Made by a program: the position numbers and the translations under genes. Under the pieces are notes generated by a model. The model saw only the letters and a list, made by a program, of their open reading frames with translations. It searched no databases and was not told the origin of the DNA. This document shows positions 1 through 10,742 of a stretch of DNA of 64,000 nt, piece by piece (the first letter of the stretch is position 1; the number at the start of each line of letters is the position of its first letter). The DNA comes from Beroe forskalii (lineage: Eukaryota; Ctenophora; Nuda; Beroida; Beroidae), in the NCBI GenBank assembly GCA_011033025.1, contig WFMF01000433.1, positions 62,001 to 126,000 of the forward strand, read 5' to 3'.

Positions 1-240
1 TTCTCATCGCTTCTTCCCATTTTCTCTCATCCCTTCTTCTTTTTCCTCTGTAAATCTCATCCCTTCTTCCCCTTGCCTCTCCTCCCTTCTCCTTTTCCAT
101 TGTAGTCCTCATTCCTTCCCCTCCACTCTCCTTGTCTCTTCCCTCCCGCCTCTCCTCTTCTTATCGCTATAACTCTCATCCCTTCCGGCCTCCCCTTAAC
201 TCCCTTTTTCTCTTTTTCCCTCCTCTGCCCTCCCTCCTCA
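1..240. repeat. CT-rich low-complexity stretch
   Basis: The plus strand is almost pure pyrimidine, with recurring CTCATCCCTTC-like words. It lies just downstream of the splice donor of the minus-strand exon at 290-456, so it is probably intronic. No gene is supported in it. Confidence 0.7.
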
Positions 241-289
241 TCAACTAAACAATCACTCACCACACTACCACACACACTCCCACACTTAC

Positions 290-456
290 CATGTTGTGGA
301 GTGATCCAGGGAAGTAACCATTGAGGCTGGCCTGCGTCGTGTTCATTATCTGGTTCACGAAGTCGAGTTTCTCTCCCTCTGACTTGATGAAGGACATTGT
401 GTTGAGGGGCATCGTGTTAAGGGGCATGCTGTTCAGACCGCTCGTCGAGGGGACAC
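290..456 (-). CDS. Internal exon, unidentified minus-strand gene (3' exon of two seen)
   Basis: This 167-bp exon is bounded by a strong acceptor (TTTGTTTCCCCAG) and a consensus donor (GTAAGT). It opens with two bases of a split codon and then reads 55 codons without a stop, ending on a codon boundary. The peptide is rich in Ser, Asn, Thr and Met, holds a short internal repeat (MPLNT twice), and continues SFIKSEGEKLDFVNQIMNTT. The exon at 10144-10291 leaves exactly one base (G) at its donor; with the GT that opens this exon it makes a Gly codon, so the two are inferred to be consecutive exons of one gene across a 9.7-kb intron. The composition, and a VKTE (psi-K-x-E) sumoylation-type motif in the partner exon, would suit the flexible part of a nuclear regulator. 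I do not recognise the family and that role is a guess. The exon call itself is well supported by the splice signals and phase. Confidence 0.75.
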
Positions 457-780
457 CTGGGGAAACAAATTTCATGGCATTTTCTAACAGGAGACACCTG
501 AGAAAACACGAAACTGTAAAGTGGAATTATTGCTTTGTTGGGATCATATTAGCTTGGGATAACTGAGGAAACACAAAACTGCTTAGCGGAATGTTATTGG
601 TATCTCGTAACTTGGTACACCTGAGAAAACACAAAACTTTCAAGTGGATTTAGTGGCATTTTTTAATGAATATCAATATTTTATAACATTTCATAATAAA
701 TATTCTATAATAAATACCAATAAATATTTTGGGGCGCCTGCGAAAACACGAAACCATCAAGTGGGAATATTGGTATTTCC
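455..780 (-). repeat. Degenerate repeat carrying splice-acceptor-like motifs
   Basis: Read on the minus strand, a pyrimidine run ending in CAG recurs: TTTGTTTCCCCAG at about 458 (the real acceptor), GTGTTTTCTCAG at about 491 and 608, GTGTTTCCTCAG at about 561, and GTGTTTTCGCAG at about 734. The flanking sequence (AAAC...AAGTGG on the plus strand) recurs too, so this is an old tandem duplication of roughly 60-130 bp spacing immediately upstream of the exon. Only the copy at 458 opens a reading frame that matches the neighbouring exon's phase. Confidence 0.65.
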
Positions 781-3261
781 TAACTTTGTAACTTTATTAC
801 TTTAGCTATGAAACTAATTTTCTAATTTTTCTAATTAATCAACTTTCTTACTGAATAAGTAAGTAACCGGAAAGACTGGAAATAATTTAACCAGTTTATA
901 AGGGCCCGTATGCAATGTAAGTCACTCACTAGGTCTTTATATCAAGGGATATCTTGAAGTAGAATGTACGAATATTCACAGAAACTAAAACTGTTAAATG
1001 TTCCCACATATCTATGAGCAACAAATTAATCATCAGGAAGTTGCCGAATGCCGATATCTGTAACTGACCCTTGGAGTGCAACGAACAGCCACTTTCCATG
1101 GTCCTTATTGCATTTGAGAGCGCCACGCACAACGAATTACACATGTTTATAATATTCACTGGATCTTCGAACGTTCGGTATTTGAGGTCACATAATCTCG
1201 ATTACATTCCCAGGAGCTGGGAATTTAAAACTCTCCGCAAGATTTAAATATATCGTACAATGAAGCGCAACCACCGTTACCGTCGAGTATTGCATCCGCC
1301 TCAACTTAGCTCCGTCAGTCAGGTGAATAGCCCTCAAAAAGTGAGTAGGTGTGAATATTATAACAAGAGGTTCCAAGAACTGACAAAAACTAAAATAATA
1401 ATTAACGATGTTGTCTTAACAACACTACTAATTACAATCAAATTTGAGAATGTTGTGTCACACTTTGTGGAGTTCCTGAAGAAGAGATATTTTATCTCGA
1501 AACTGACAGTTGAATAGCGGTGCAAAGTGTATGGGTTTGATTTCATATTTGAGAATTTTTGTGTTTCACTGAAATGATCAATCACTTCAAACTTGTCTAA
1601 GACAACATTTTTATTCATTTTAGTTTTCACAGATCATAAACAAATACTAAACAGCAGTTCACCCCGGGCATGCTTAGTGGATTCTTTCATCATAGAATTA
1701 GAGAATTAGGGATGAAACCTATGACCATTGTGGCGATGTTACATGCACAGGGTCAATATGAGACCTTCCCAACACACTGGTTATGCAACTAACTAAATAA
1801 TATACACATTATATGTTAGTTAGGGAGCGGGGTACTCATCAGGTCACCTGGAGTACCTACAGCTCGGGTTGAGTTTCACACAATATAAATGAGAGGTTGA
1901 GACTATGTGCTTATGTGCTCCATTGGGTGTGGCTGGCACCGTCTCCCGGTCTACTGACTCTATGACGTACCACATAGATACCCACACACACATGAACCAT
2001 CACAGTGAGACAGTTATAAAGCAGGGCCAAATAGTTCACACTAAAATGAGGACTATTTGATGCGCTAATTAGTACTGTTGTCACTAAGAAACAGAAATGG
2101 AGACGATTGATTACCAACACACAAAACACATGGACAGACACTAGACATACCAACTTACAAAATGCAGGTCACCAGCATTCAAACAGAAAGTTTGAAGGAC
2201 ACGCTGACTTGGACACGCAACAAGTGCTCTGTCTGCTTTTTGTGAAAACCAGTCAGACATTTCACATTTAATGAGATATATTACGTGTACACATCGTAAG
2301 TTATATTCCAAGAAGTTGGGAAAACTTACATAAAGTGTGACTTGAGCGTGTCACGTTGTGCCGAAATGTCTCGCCCGACTTATATTGGTCGAGGTAAGTT
2401 AGGCAAGTGACGTGTGTTCCTTGACTTAGAATGGCGCATTAACGGCGTGAAACTATGTTTGGCGTGTGTGTGGTGTGCGCGTAACACACACATATATAAA
2501 TCTAATTAGTTGTGTTACTGCTGGTCTTTGGAAATATAACGAATCATGGTTAAAGTGTAAATATATTATATTGTACGTAACCCAACATGGCTGGCATAAT
2601 GTCGTTAAGTTCCACCAACACTTTCATTGTATGACACTCGGTATGGGAGAGCTGACTAAACCTGTGAAAACAGTTGCATCCAATGCAATTCCAGCAAATA
2701 ATAGGACAAAGTATATTATAGACCGAACTACATATTATTATAGGGAGAACTGCATAAATCATCAAAGGTTTTGCTTTCGTCATTATAATCGATGCCTTTA
2801 GATTAACACGGTGGATTGGTGGAACCCTCTAAACACAGACTAAATACAAGACGATGGTACTGAGAGCTGAGTGAAACTATTTCGAAGAATTGTGCCCAGT
2901 GACTCACACGTTATTATTCAAATATTAAATTCTTAACGTTCAATCAATCAAATTAATACTCAAGAGTTTCTCAACGTTGTCATTCTCAGAGCAGTCATAT
3001 TTTCTTTGTAGAATACCTCACGAGACAAATTTAAAAGGTACTAAATTTGGGGATGTTTCGAAAAAATCACCATATCTTCATAACCCACAAAATTTCAAAA
3101 TGATGTCATCATCATTCGTTAACATGCGTAATATTCCCAAAAATATCCCTAAATTTCGAACCCACAACGAGATGTCGCAGCAGTGAACATTGAGACAACG
3201 ACACTTATACTATCGCAGACGGCTCAGAGTAAGTTCAATAGATCAACTGGAAGCCAAACAT
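781..3261. other. Intronic DNA, no feature recognised
   Basis: This is AT-rich single-copy-looking sequence inside the inferred 9.7-kb intron of the minus-strand gene. The short open frames present have no recognisable motifs, flanking splice logic or coding bias. No RNA gene or clear repeat was seen. Confidence 0.5.
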
Positions 3262-4309
3262 AAATGAATTTAAAGTTTTTTAAATCAGCAACAGGCACCT
3301 GATTATTGGCTACTACTGTGGTAAGGAAGCTACCGTGACTACAGTACTCTGATTCTAATCCTTTTTTGGGGTTGGGATGCCCTATCTAGGTTCTTACTAT
3401 TGGCTAAGTTTCAGCAAAAAGTCATATTGACATGGTCTGCAGTTTGATTTTACAACAATGCGAGAGATGTGAGTTGTAAGGCTTTTTATCGGATAAAAGT
3501 GACCGTGAATGACTCAAATAAATGAAAGGATATCGAAAGAATGCAGTCCAATTTAAAGGGGCTCATGTTCCCAAGTGCACCGACAAAAAATAAGCCTGTC
3601 AGAATAAAAGTGGGCCTGAGCGACGAAAGAACCCAACATCTTAGGGTTGGCCTGCCGCTTCCTGAATATAATAATCTTGACCCGCCAAAGTGGTAGCCCA
3701 ATGCACCTTCCACAGCTTGTGAGTGGCAGTTGCACCGGATTGCAACACTCGACGGTGTAGTGAGAGGTAGTTGCACCGGATTGCAGCACTCGACGGCCAC
3801 GGTGTGGTGAGTGGTAGTTGCACCGGTTCGAACTTCACGCCATACAACTGGGTTTAGATATTAGGTGCATTGGGCTACCACTTTGGCGGGTCAAGATTAT
3901 TATTTTCAGGAAGCGGCAGGCCAACCCTAAGATGTTGGGTTCTTTCGTCGCTCAGGCCCACTTTTATTCTGACAGGCTTATTTTTTGTCGGTGCACTTGG
4001 GAACATGAGCCCCTTTCAATTGGACTGCATTCTTTCGATATCCTTTCATTAATTTGAGTCATTCACGGTCACTTTTATCCGATAAAAAGCCTTACAACTC
4101 ACAGATCTCGAATTGTTGTAAAAATCAAACTGCAGACCATGTCAATATGACTTTTTGCTGAAACTTAGCCAATAGTAAGAACCTAGATAGGGCATCCCAA
4201 TCCCAAAAAGGATTAGAATCAGAGTACTGTAGTCACGGTAGCTTCCTTACCACAGTAGTAGCCAATAATCAGGTGCCTGTTGCTGATTTAAAAAACTTTA
4301 AATTCATTT
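3262..4309. mobile_element. Foldback element with ~445-bp inverted arms
   Basis: Left arm 3262-3706 and right arm 3864-4309 are near-identical inverted copies, differing by a few substitutions and small indels. They flank a 157-bp centre. The centre (3707-3863) holds three imperfect ~50-bp tandem copies around the word AGTTGCACCGG. No clear target-site duplication could be fixed. The structure fits a nonautonomous foldback or long-palindrome transposon. Matching open frames on opposite strands of the two arms are simply the consequence of the inverted repeat. Confidence 0.85.
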
Positions 4310-4751
4310 TGAAAACTTAGAAATCAAATTTGATAAATGTATATAGTATTATAGTACACATGTTCTGGTGGTCTATTGCATCATTTTGTCCCTTCCAGGT
4401 TTGTCTCTTCCAGCCTTAGCGATCGTGTAAGTTTGGTTTTAATACGGTCTCCATTGAATTACAGTACAAAATCGCTGAAAATCAAGTTCTATTTTATCAA
4501 GGAGCACTCAAAAATCAACTAAATTGTTGAATCCGGATTCCGGACGAGGGTCATCAGACCGGAGTTGGATGAAATACACATATACTATTGTTTGGTCGGA
4601 GAATAGTCGGTCCCAGCTATTTCCTGTGGGTTTATAATCTGGTTCCATGATCTCGGAGGGGCGGTACATCTCCGATAATGAACTCGGCACGCCTCCTCCA
4701 TTATCTAACTTTCACAGTTACACAGTCTCGCCTGTTGCCTCGACCGGTTAA

Positions 4752-6277
4752 AGGACCAATACACTATAGAATCGAGTTTAAAAAATTAAATGATTAATCA
4801 TTCAATATTACGCAGCAATTTATTACACACACTTCAGTGAAATTCCGATCTCTCTACGTGATATAATTTCTGAGATACAAGCGTGTAAAGTGTAACTCTG
4901 TATTCTGCTGTGATACGTCATAAATCACTGCTATCGATTACAATTAGTGCTGCTCCGCCTCTGAGCGCTGTATAAACACTGTATGATGATGTGTGTTGTG
5001 TTGTTTTGTTTTGGTTCAGGGGTGCAGTTTACTCAAATTAGTGATCATGGATGATATCAACTGGTTTCTAGTATTGTGCTAATTATCTAATTTGGTAACA
5101 TCTTTGAAAAATAATGAAGCAAATGCTTCTGGATCATACATATTATAGGCGGTAAAAATTAGCAAATCTTGTCTTTTATATTGTAAGGTTGTAGGTATCA
5201 ATGTACTATATTGATCTTTTAGTCACTTCCAAAAGTCGTCGGTTGAAACATCCCATGATCACAGATGGTAATGTTTAATTGCATTGAGCCCATCTGACAT
5301 CCTAAATTCCCAAAAAATTGGTCCAATTAAGTATAGACTATAGTAATGGGTTGACAATGCTTAATTGATTTATTGACAACCTTCATTGCAATATTAAGAT
5401 GTTTCTAACTTTTTTAACTTCTTAAAAAAACGCAATGTATCTTCTGGGCAAATCTAACTGGGCTAAGAAAATTCAGCTAATATTGATGTGATTATGGTAA
5501 TGGTGGTCCGATGAACATTATAAGTCCTATAGTTCAAAATTTCTGATGGGCCCAAGTAGGTACGTTATTATAAAGCCACCTGATAGGATTGAAACTAACG
5601 GTGAATGATCAAATCCAATGAGGGACATTCGAAATCATAAGTTCAATAGTACAATGGCGATAAACTTGACATGTCCATTGAATACTCTGAAGAATGAATC
5701 TAAGTGGATTCCATGGAATCCAGACCAGTACCTACAGTGTTCATTATCATACTCTAGCTCTAGGAACCTGAGTTCTGAACTGATTTTAGAAGTGGAGCCA
5801 GTAAAACACTAGAGCAGTAGGAGTTAATTATCTGTCTGTGCGGTGCTATTCATAGAGCTAATGTGCTCAGTTGCTCACTTCCCTTGATTTGATATACCAT
5901 ATTAATCAGTAATGCAAATATACTATTACCTAATTAGTTAGTTGATCCCTAGTAATTAATATCCATTCCAAACTATGTGATTATTGTCCGTCAAAAATTA
6001 TAGTTACCAGGGTGGAAAAATACATGACAAGCAAACAATGATTTCCGACTACGTTCTAATGTAAACTATGATATTACGCAGTGCGTGATACATTCCTCTT
6101 CCTGCGAATCAGTGATTTATGACGTAGCAGCATGATCAAATTACGTACACTTAATATCGCTGTAACTCCGTGTAGAAAGCAGATAGAGAGCTCGGGTTTT
6201 CACTAATCTGCATAATTTTATGAAATGTAGCTGGTAGTAAAATAAAATCGGCAACTTCAGTATAGTGTATTGGTCCT
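4752..6277. mobile_element. TTAA-flanked (piggyBac-type) nonautonomous DNA transposon
   Basis: The element is 1526 bp with perfect 17-bp terminal inverted repeats, AGGACCAATACACTATA. It is flanked by TTAA at 4748-4751 and 6278-6281. The paralogous segment at about 28833-28846 reads straight through GGTTAAGTTG with a single TTAA, so that copy is the empty site. Subterminal inverted similarity extends inward: ACGTCATAAATCACTG near the left end and its reverse complement near the right. No transposase is encoded. TTAA duplication is the hallmark of piggyBac-class elements; assigning this family to that class is an inference from the target site alone. Confidence 0.9.
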
Positions 6278-8693
6278 TTAAGTTGCGGTAAACGGTCACC
6301 ACTTCGACATGTTACCGCTTAGTAAAAGGACATGGCTTTGATTTATGTGAGGTCAGCAAGGGCATACTTTCTTTTTTCAGCGGAGGTATCAGTCTCTAAC
6401 TGATTCCGAAATAGTCATCTTCGATCACTTAAAAACGTGTCCGATAAAGAAAAACCTTTCGGCGAATACTTGTGAAAGGAACCAATTTAACATATATTTC
6501 TCAATAAGGGTGGTTTTAAAGCCTAATTTAAAGTAATATTGCGATGATCGGTACCGATTACAATGAAAAATGGGGAAGCTTTCGTATTCCAACTTAACCA
6601 GTGCCATCCATTATTATTATTAAGTGTTGAGACATCACGCTATTCGGGGCGACATATAAATTACTGTACACTTTGTGGAACTAGAATCTGGAAACTTGGA
6701 TTGGTATCTGTTAGAGTCTGTGGGGTACAAAGCATGCTCCTTGACGATAGCTTACATATTATAACAGAAGATTATTAAGATTACAAGATTACAGAAGACT
6801 CAGATTAAATCAATGACCCTCATAGTTACGCATGTTCGCGGAATCAGGCTATTTTGTCCGCTCAGCCTTACTTAAGGTTCTATCGTGGTAAATACCTTGA
6901 GTCTGGCAGCGAGACACTCAGATGCTACCAAAATTGTTGGCGTTATGAATACCACAATTAACTGATTTTGCTTACAGAAGGGTATTTTGTACGTACAACA
7001 TTTAATTTAGTATTAACGCATAACTTCGGTCTGGTACGGAAAGTTAAATACTGAACATTCTAAATAAGTAGTATACTTCCATATTATTGTCTTAGAGTTG
7101 TGCTGGAGTACATGTGTATGGCATACTCAATTATATATGAGGTATGCATTTGGAACTTATGAAGTGATCATTGATATCACTATATCAATCCCGTTTGAAA
7201 TCAATATTGAATCTTTCAGAATTCAATCCAAAACTTTGCCTTTAACTTTAAGATAATGCATTATCTCATTATCATTACTACTCATTGCACAATGCACACC
7301 AGATCGCAGCTAATGCAGCAGCTCCATTCAGACTTCAGTGCATGCACCACTCTCAAATCCGTCAAATAACTGAGCTCGGTTGCAACAAAAATGCCCTTAA
7401 CCGGTACAACAAAACAATATGAGTAGTGAGCATATAATTTTATGCATCGGAGCACAATGAAAAATGAACCCATTTCAAGCCATTGATTCATCCTGTATTA
7501 CAGAGAAACGCTAAGTAATCTTTGCGGGCACAAAAGATGTTTATTATTTTATCGGCGAGCTGAAGATTAAAAGGTTTATCGTCGGCCGGTCCGCTGGGAA
7601 ACACAATACGATCTCATTACAGATTCATGAGTCACCTGCCGAGGAGAGAAGGAGAAGGAGGAGAAAATATTATAAATAACAATATATTACTTTTCTGTTG
7701 TCCCCCCTCCACCCCGGATTCGAAATATTGCTATTCGTATTATTCCCCGGCCGGCAAGAAGCGGGATTACAATCAAACACTCGGCATTTTATTAGTCAAC
7801 ATTCACTCGTTATTAACATTACAAAGGGGGGCTGATGTCCCGCTCGCACTGATGCAACGTGTGTAAGGCAATTTTCTGAAAGGAGTACGTATTTTGAACA
7901 AGGAGTGCGACCTAAAATGGATTTCAGTGAAAACTGTGGTCAATGGAGAATAAAGGCGGCCATTGAATTGGAAGGGACTATCAATCACAGTTGAGAGGGA
8001 CTTTGAAATAAAAGAAAACTTTTATCAATTATTGCTGCGAAAATTCTTTTATAGTTTTATGGTAAGATCGTTCAGCAGTGAATTCAAACGTTAATTTTGA
8101 ATGGATTTCCCACAACAAAATTCAATCTTAAAATCGGAATGGAGGGGGGAGGGGGAGAATATTAGGACATAGGCTGGAAACCTATAAAAGTCATACCATA
8201 GAAATCGCCTTACACTTGTCCTAGATCCTGAGAACTAGGAGTTTTACGTAATGATCTGAAGGTGCTGTAGAGCTGAAGCAGGAATTACCCAGTTTCTGAC
8301 ATGAACTAGAATCCTAGATCAAGAGAAAACATTCCACAATTCTTGCATTCGAAAATCAATACCATAAAGAAGATACCTCTATGAGTCTATGCCTGTTTTC
8401 ATATAAGCTCGTATTCTGACCATCCTACCCTATGGTACAGCTGGTGCTTGAAAGGGGCATTTGAGTGCTGCTAGTTTCGCAATACGAACGTCAGATGGCC
8501 GGTCCCACCGTGATTTCTGATGACGATTCAAATGTGCTCGAAATTATTTCCTAGCTGCATGCAAAACATTTACGCATTTACAAGGTGTGATGGAGATAAA
8601 CAGCGTATATTTCGTACCCAAGGTGCACAGTCGCGCGGAAATGCCCTTTTATAAGCAGAATTGCTCAACTCGTGGGATATTCTGTGGGATAGA

Positions 8694-8795
<102 letters not shown>

Positions 8796-9849
8796 TTCCA
8801 GATACGTGTGGTCTGGAGGATCTAAATTATGATAATTATTTATTAAAAGATTACAATATACATTTATCGAAATACTGAAATGTATTAATGCTTTTAAAAT
8901 GACACGTCGAGGCCATTACTCAAACAATTCTTAGTACCTGCCTGCAATTGCCACATGATCTTATTGATTAGATTGTCAATCCTTTTCTGGAGACGTATTT
9001 CATTTTTTTGTTCCAGAGAGCCTTTGTCCCTTAGAATGTTAATATGCATGACTTTTTGCAATAGTATGACCTGTAAGCTGTAACAATTGAGGAGCTGAGA
9101 TCTGAGTCAAAAATGGCAATGGACATTGGGTAATCCATGAGAGCAATATTCTGTAAGCCGTTACGATTGGTGGATATTCTAACAGTATATTTGCAAGAAA
9201 CTGACACTTCCCCATACCATAATATATAATACGCAATGACTGACTATTGCAATGACCGACTATTGCAATGGCTGGAAGATAACAAAAGTCACCCACACAC
9301 TGACCATGGCGTTATGATACCCACCCAGCCATTCAGAATGATCGATTGTTTGAAACAGGGTAATAGGCTGTAGGGAAAAATATTGCCATCTGTTACAAAA
9401 ACGGACATTGGGCTATAGCTGAATCAACATTCTTTCTTTCCTTCTATAAATCCCTAAAATCTTAAAGAATATCATCAACCATAAACGGTTATATCAAAGA
9501 GAAATAATGTGGCTAACATTGCGTAACTCAAATTCTACTGATATGAATTATCCCTTCTATATTTCCTATATCGTATTTAAATAGAAATATTATAAAATAG
9601 AAATTTTATTCTTTAGAATAAAATAGAAATATTATTATTCAAAATAGAAGATTTATTATTCTTTATAAAAAAGAACTATTATGTATTTCCTTAAAATCCT
9701 CCAGATTTTGATGCACATCAACAATGGGAGGGATACGGCGGTTGAAGTTGCGTTATTATTCGATATCCATTGAACAACCCGTTTTAAAATCAATTAAATC
9801 CTACACATAACCGCTATTGCCCAAAATCGTACAGAAAATGTTGTAAATA

Positions 9850-10140
9850 CCGCTATTCCCTTAAATCCCTGAGAATACACATACCACTATTCCGTAAAAT
9901 CCCTGAGAATACACATACCACTACTCCCTAAATTCCCCCAGAATGCACATACCACTACTCCCCCAGAATGCACATACCACTACTCCCTAAATTCCTCCAA
10001 AATGCACATACCACTACTCCCTAAATTCCTCCAAAATGCACATACCACTACTCCTTAAATTCCCCCCGAATGCACATACCACTACTCCCTAAATTCCCCG
10101 GATGCACATACCACTACTCCCTAAATTCCCCGAATGCACA
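9850..10140. repeat. ~32-bp minisatellite
   Basis: About nine units built on CATACCACTACTCCCTAAAT. The array sits directly downstream of the donor site of the exon at 10144-10291, inside the intron. Confidence 0.9.
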
Positions 10141-10143
10141 TAC

Positions 10144-10291
10144 CGCTGCCCGCAGGTTGGGAGGATAGGGAAGCAGGGCTGGTGGAACACTCCGTTTTAA
10201 CGGGCGGATCTGTCTTGTGGTAGTAACTGAGTCCGTTCTCGGGGGGCGACTCCCGCGACTTCTTTATTGCTTTCTCCTTCAGGTCCTCGTT
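10144..10291 (-). CDS. Internal exon, unidentified minus-strand gene (5' exon of two seen)
   Basis: This 148-bp exon starts after a pyrimidine-rich acceptor ending in CTTCAG and ends at a GTATGT donor. It encodes 49 codons plus one base. The peptide begins NEDLKEKAIKKSRE, a charged stretch that could be the end of a helix or coiled coil, and goes on through ENGLSYYHKTDPPVKTE to a Ser/Pro-rich tail. VKTE fits the psi-K-x-E sumoylation consensus. The single leftover G joins the phase of the exon at 290-456 to give Gly, which supports consecutive splicing. The family is not recognised. Upstream exons should lie to the right, but none could be identified there. Codon usage and GC content are clearly higher than in the surrounding AT-rich DNA, as expected of coding sequence. 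Confidence 0.75.
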
Positions 10292-10333
10292 CTGAAGCAT
10301 ATAATTGGTGAGGAAAGTACGCAAGAATATTAA

Positions 10334-10742
10334 ACATAGTGCACTTTTCATGCCGATTAGTAAAAGTAAACCTTGATATTAGACTGGGTCAGGAGTGATT
10401 TGGGTCGGAACTTAGGGCTACCACACCTGCATCCTCCTTCTAAATAATAATTGGTAAATGATATTATGTAAGGAAAAGGTTATTGAGGTTCACGAACTTA
10501 GGAATTAGATTGCACCGGCGATTGCGACATAATATTATGTTTAAATCGCCGGTGCAATCTAAATAATATCCTCACCTATCCTCTTCCCTCAATTCTCCTA
10601 TACAATATGCACAGAAAAACTCAAATATATTGAAAACAGTACACTTTTCATGCCGATTAATATAAGTAAACCTTGATTAATGATAAGCCATATAAGCCGG
10701 TCGGGGGTGATTTGGGTCGGAACTCAGGGCTACCGCACCTGG
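10334..10742 (+). repeat. Direct repeat pair of ~105 bp flanking a MITE
   Basis: Copies at about 10334-10434 and 10630-10742 share CACTTTTCATGCCGATTA and TGATTTGGGTCGGAAC in the same order. Between them lie ~195 bp holding the short palindrome at 10505-10562. Confidence 0.8.
10505..10562. mobile_element. 58-bp palindromic MITE-like element
   Basis: Perfect 19-bp inverted arms (TTAGATTGCACCGGCGATT) enclose a 20-bp centre that is itself palindromic around CATAATATTATG. It could be a minimal MITE or a simple hairpin. Confidence 0.6.

Noticed and set aside
3486-4057. Matching 70-100-codon frames on opposite strands
   Set aside because: The two arms of the foldback are inverted copies, so any open frame appears twice. 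No domain recognised.
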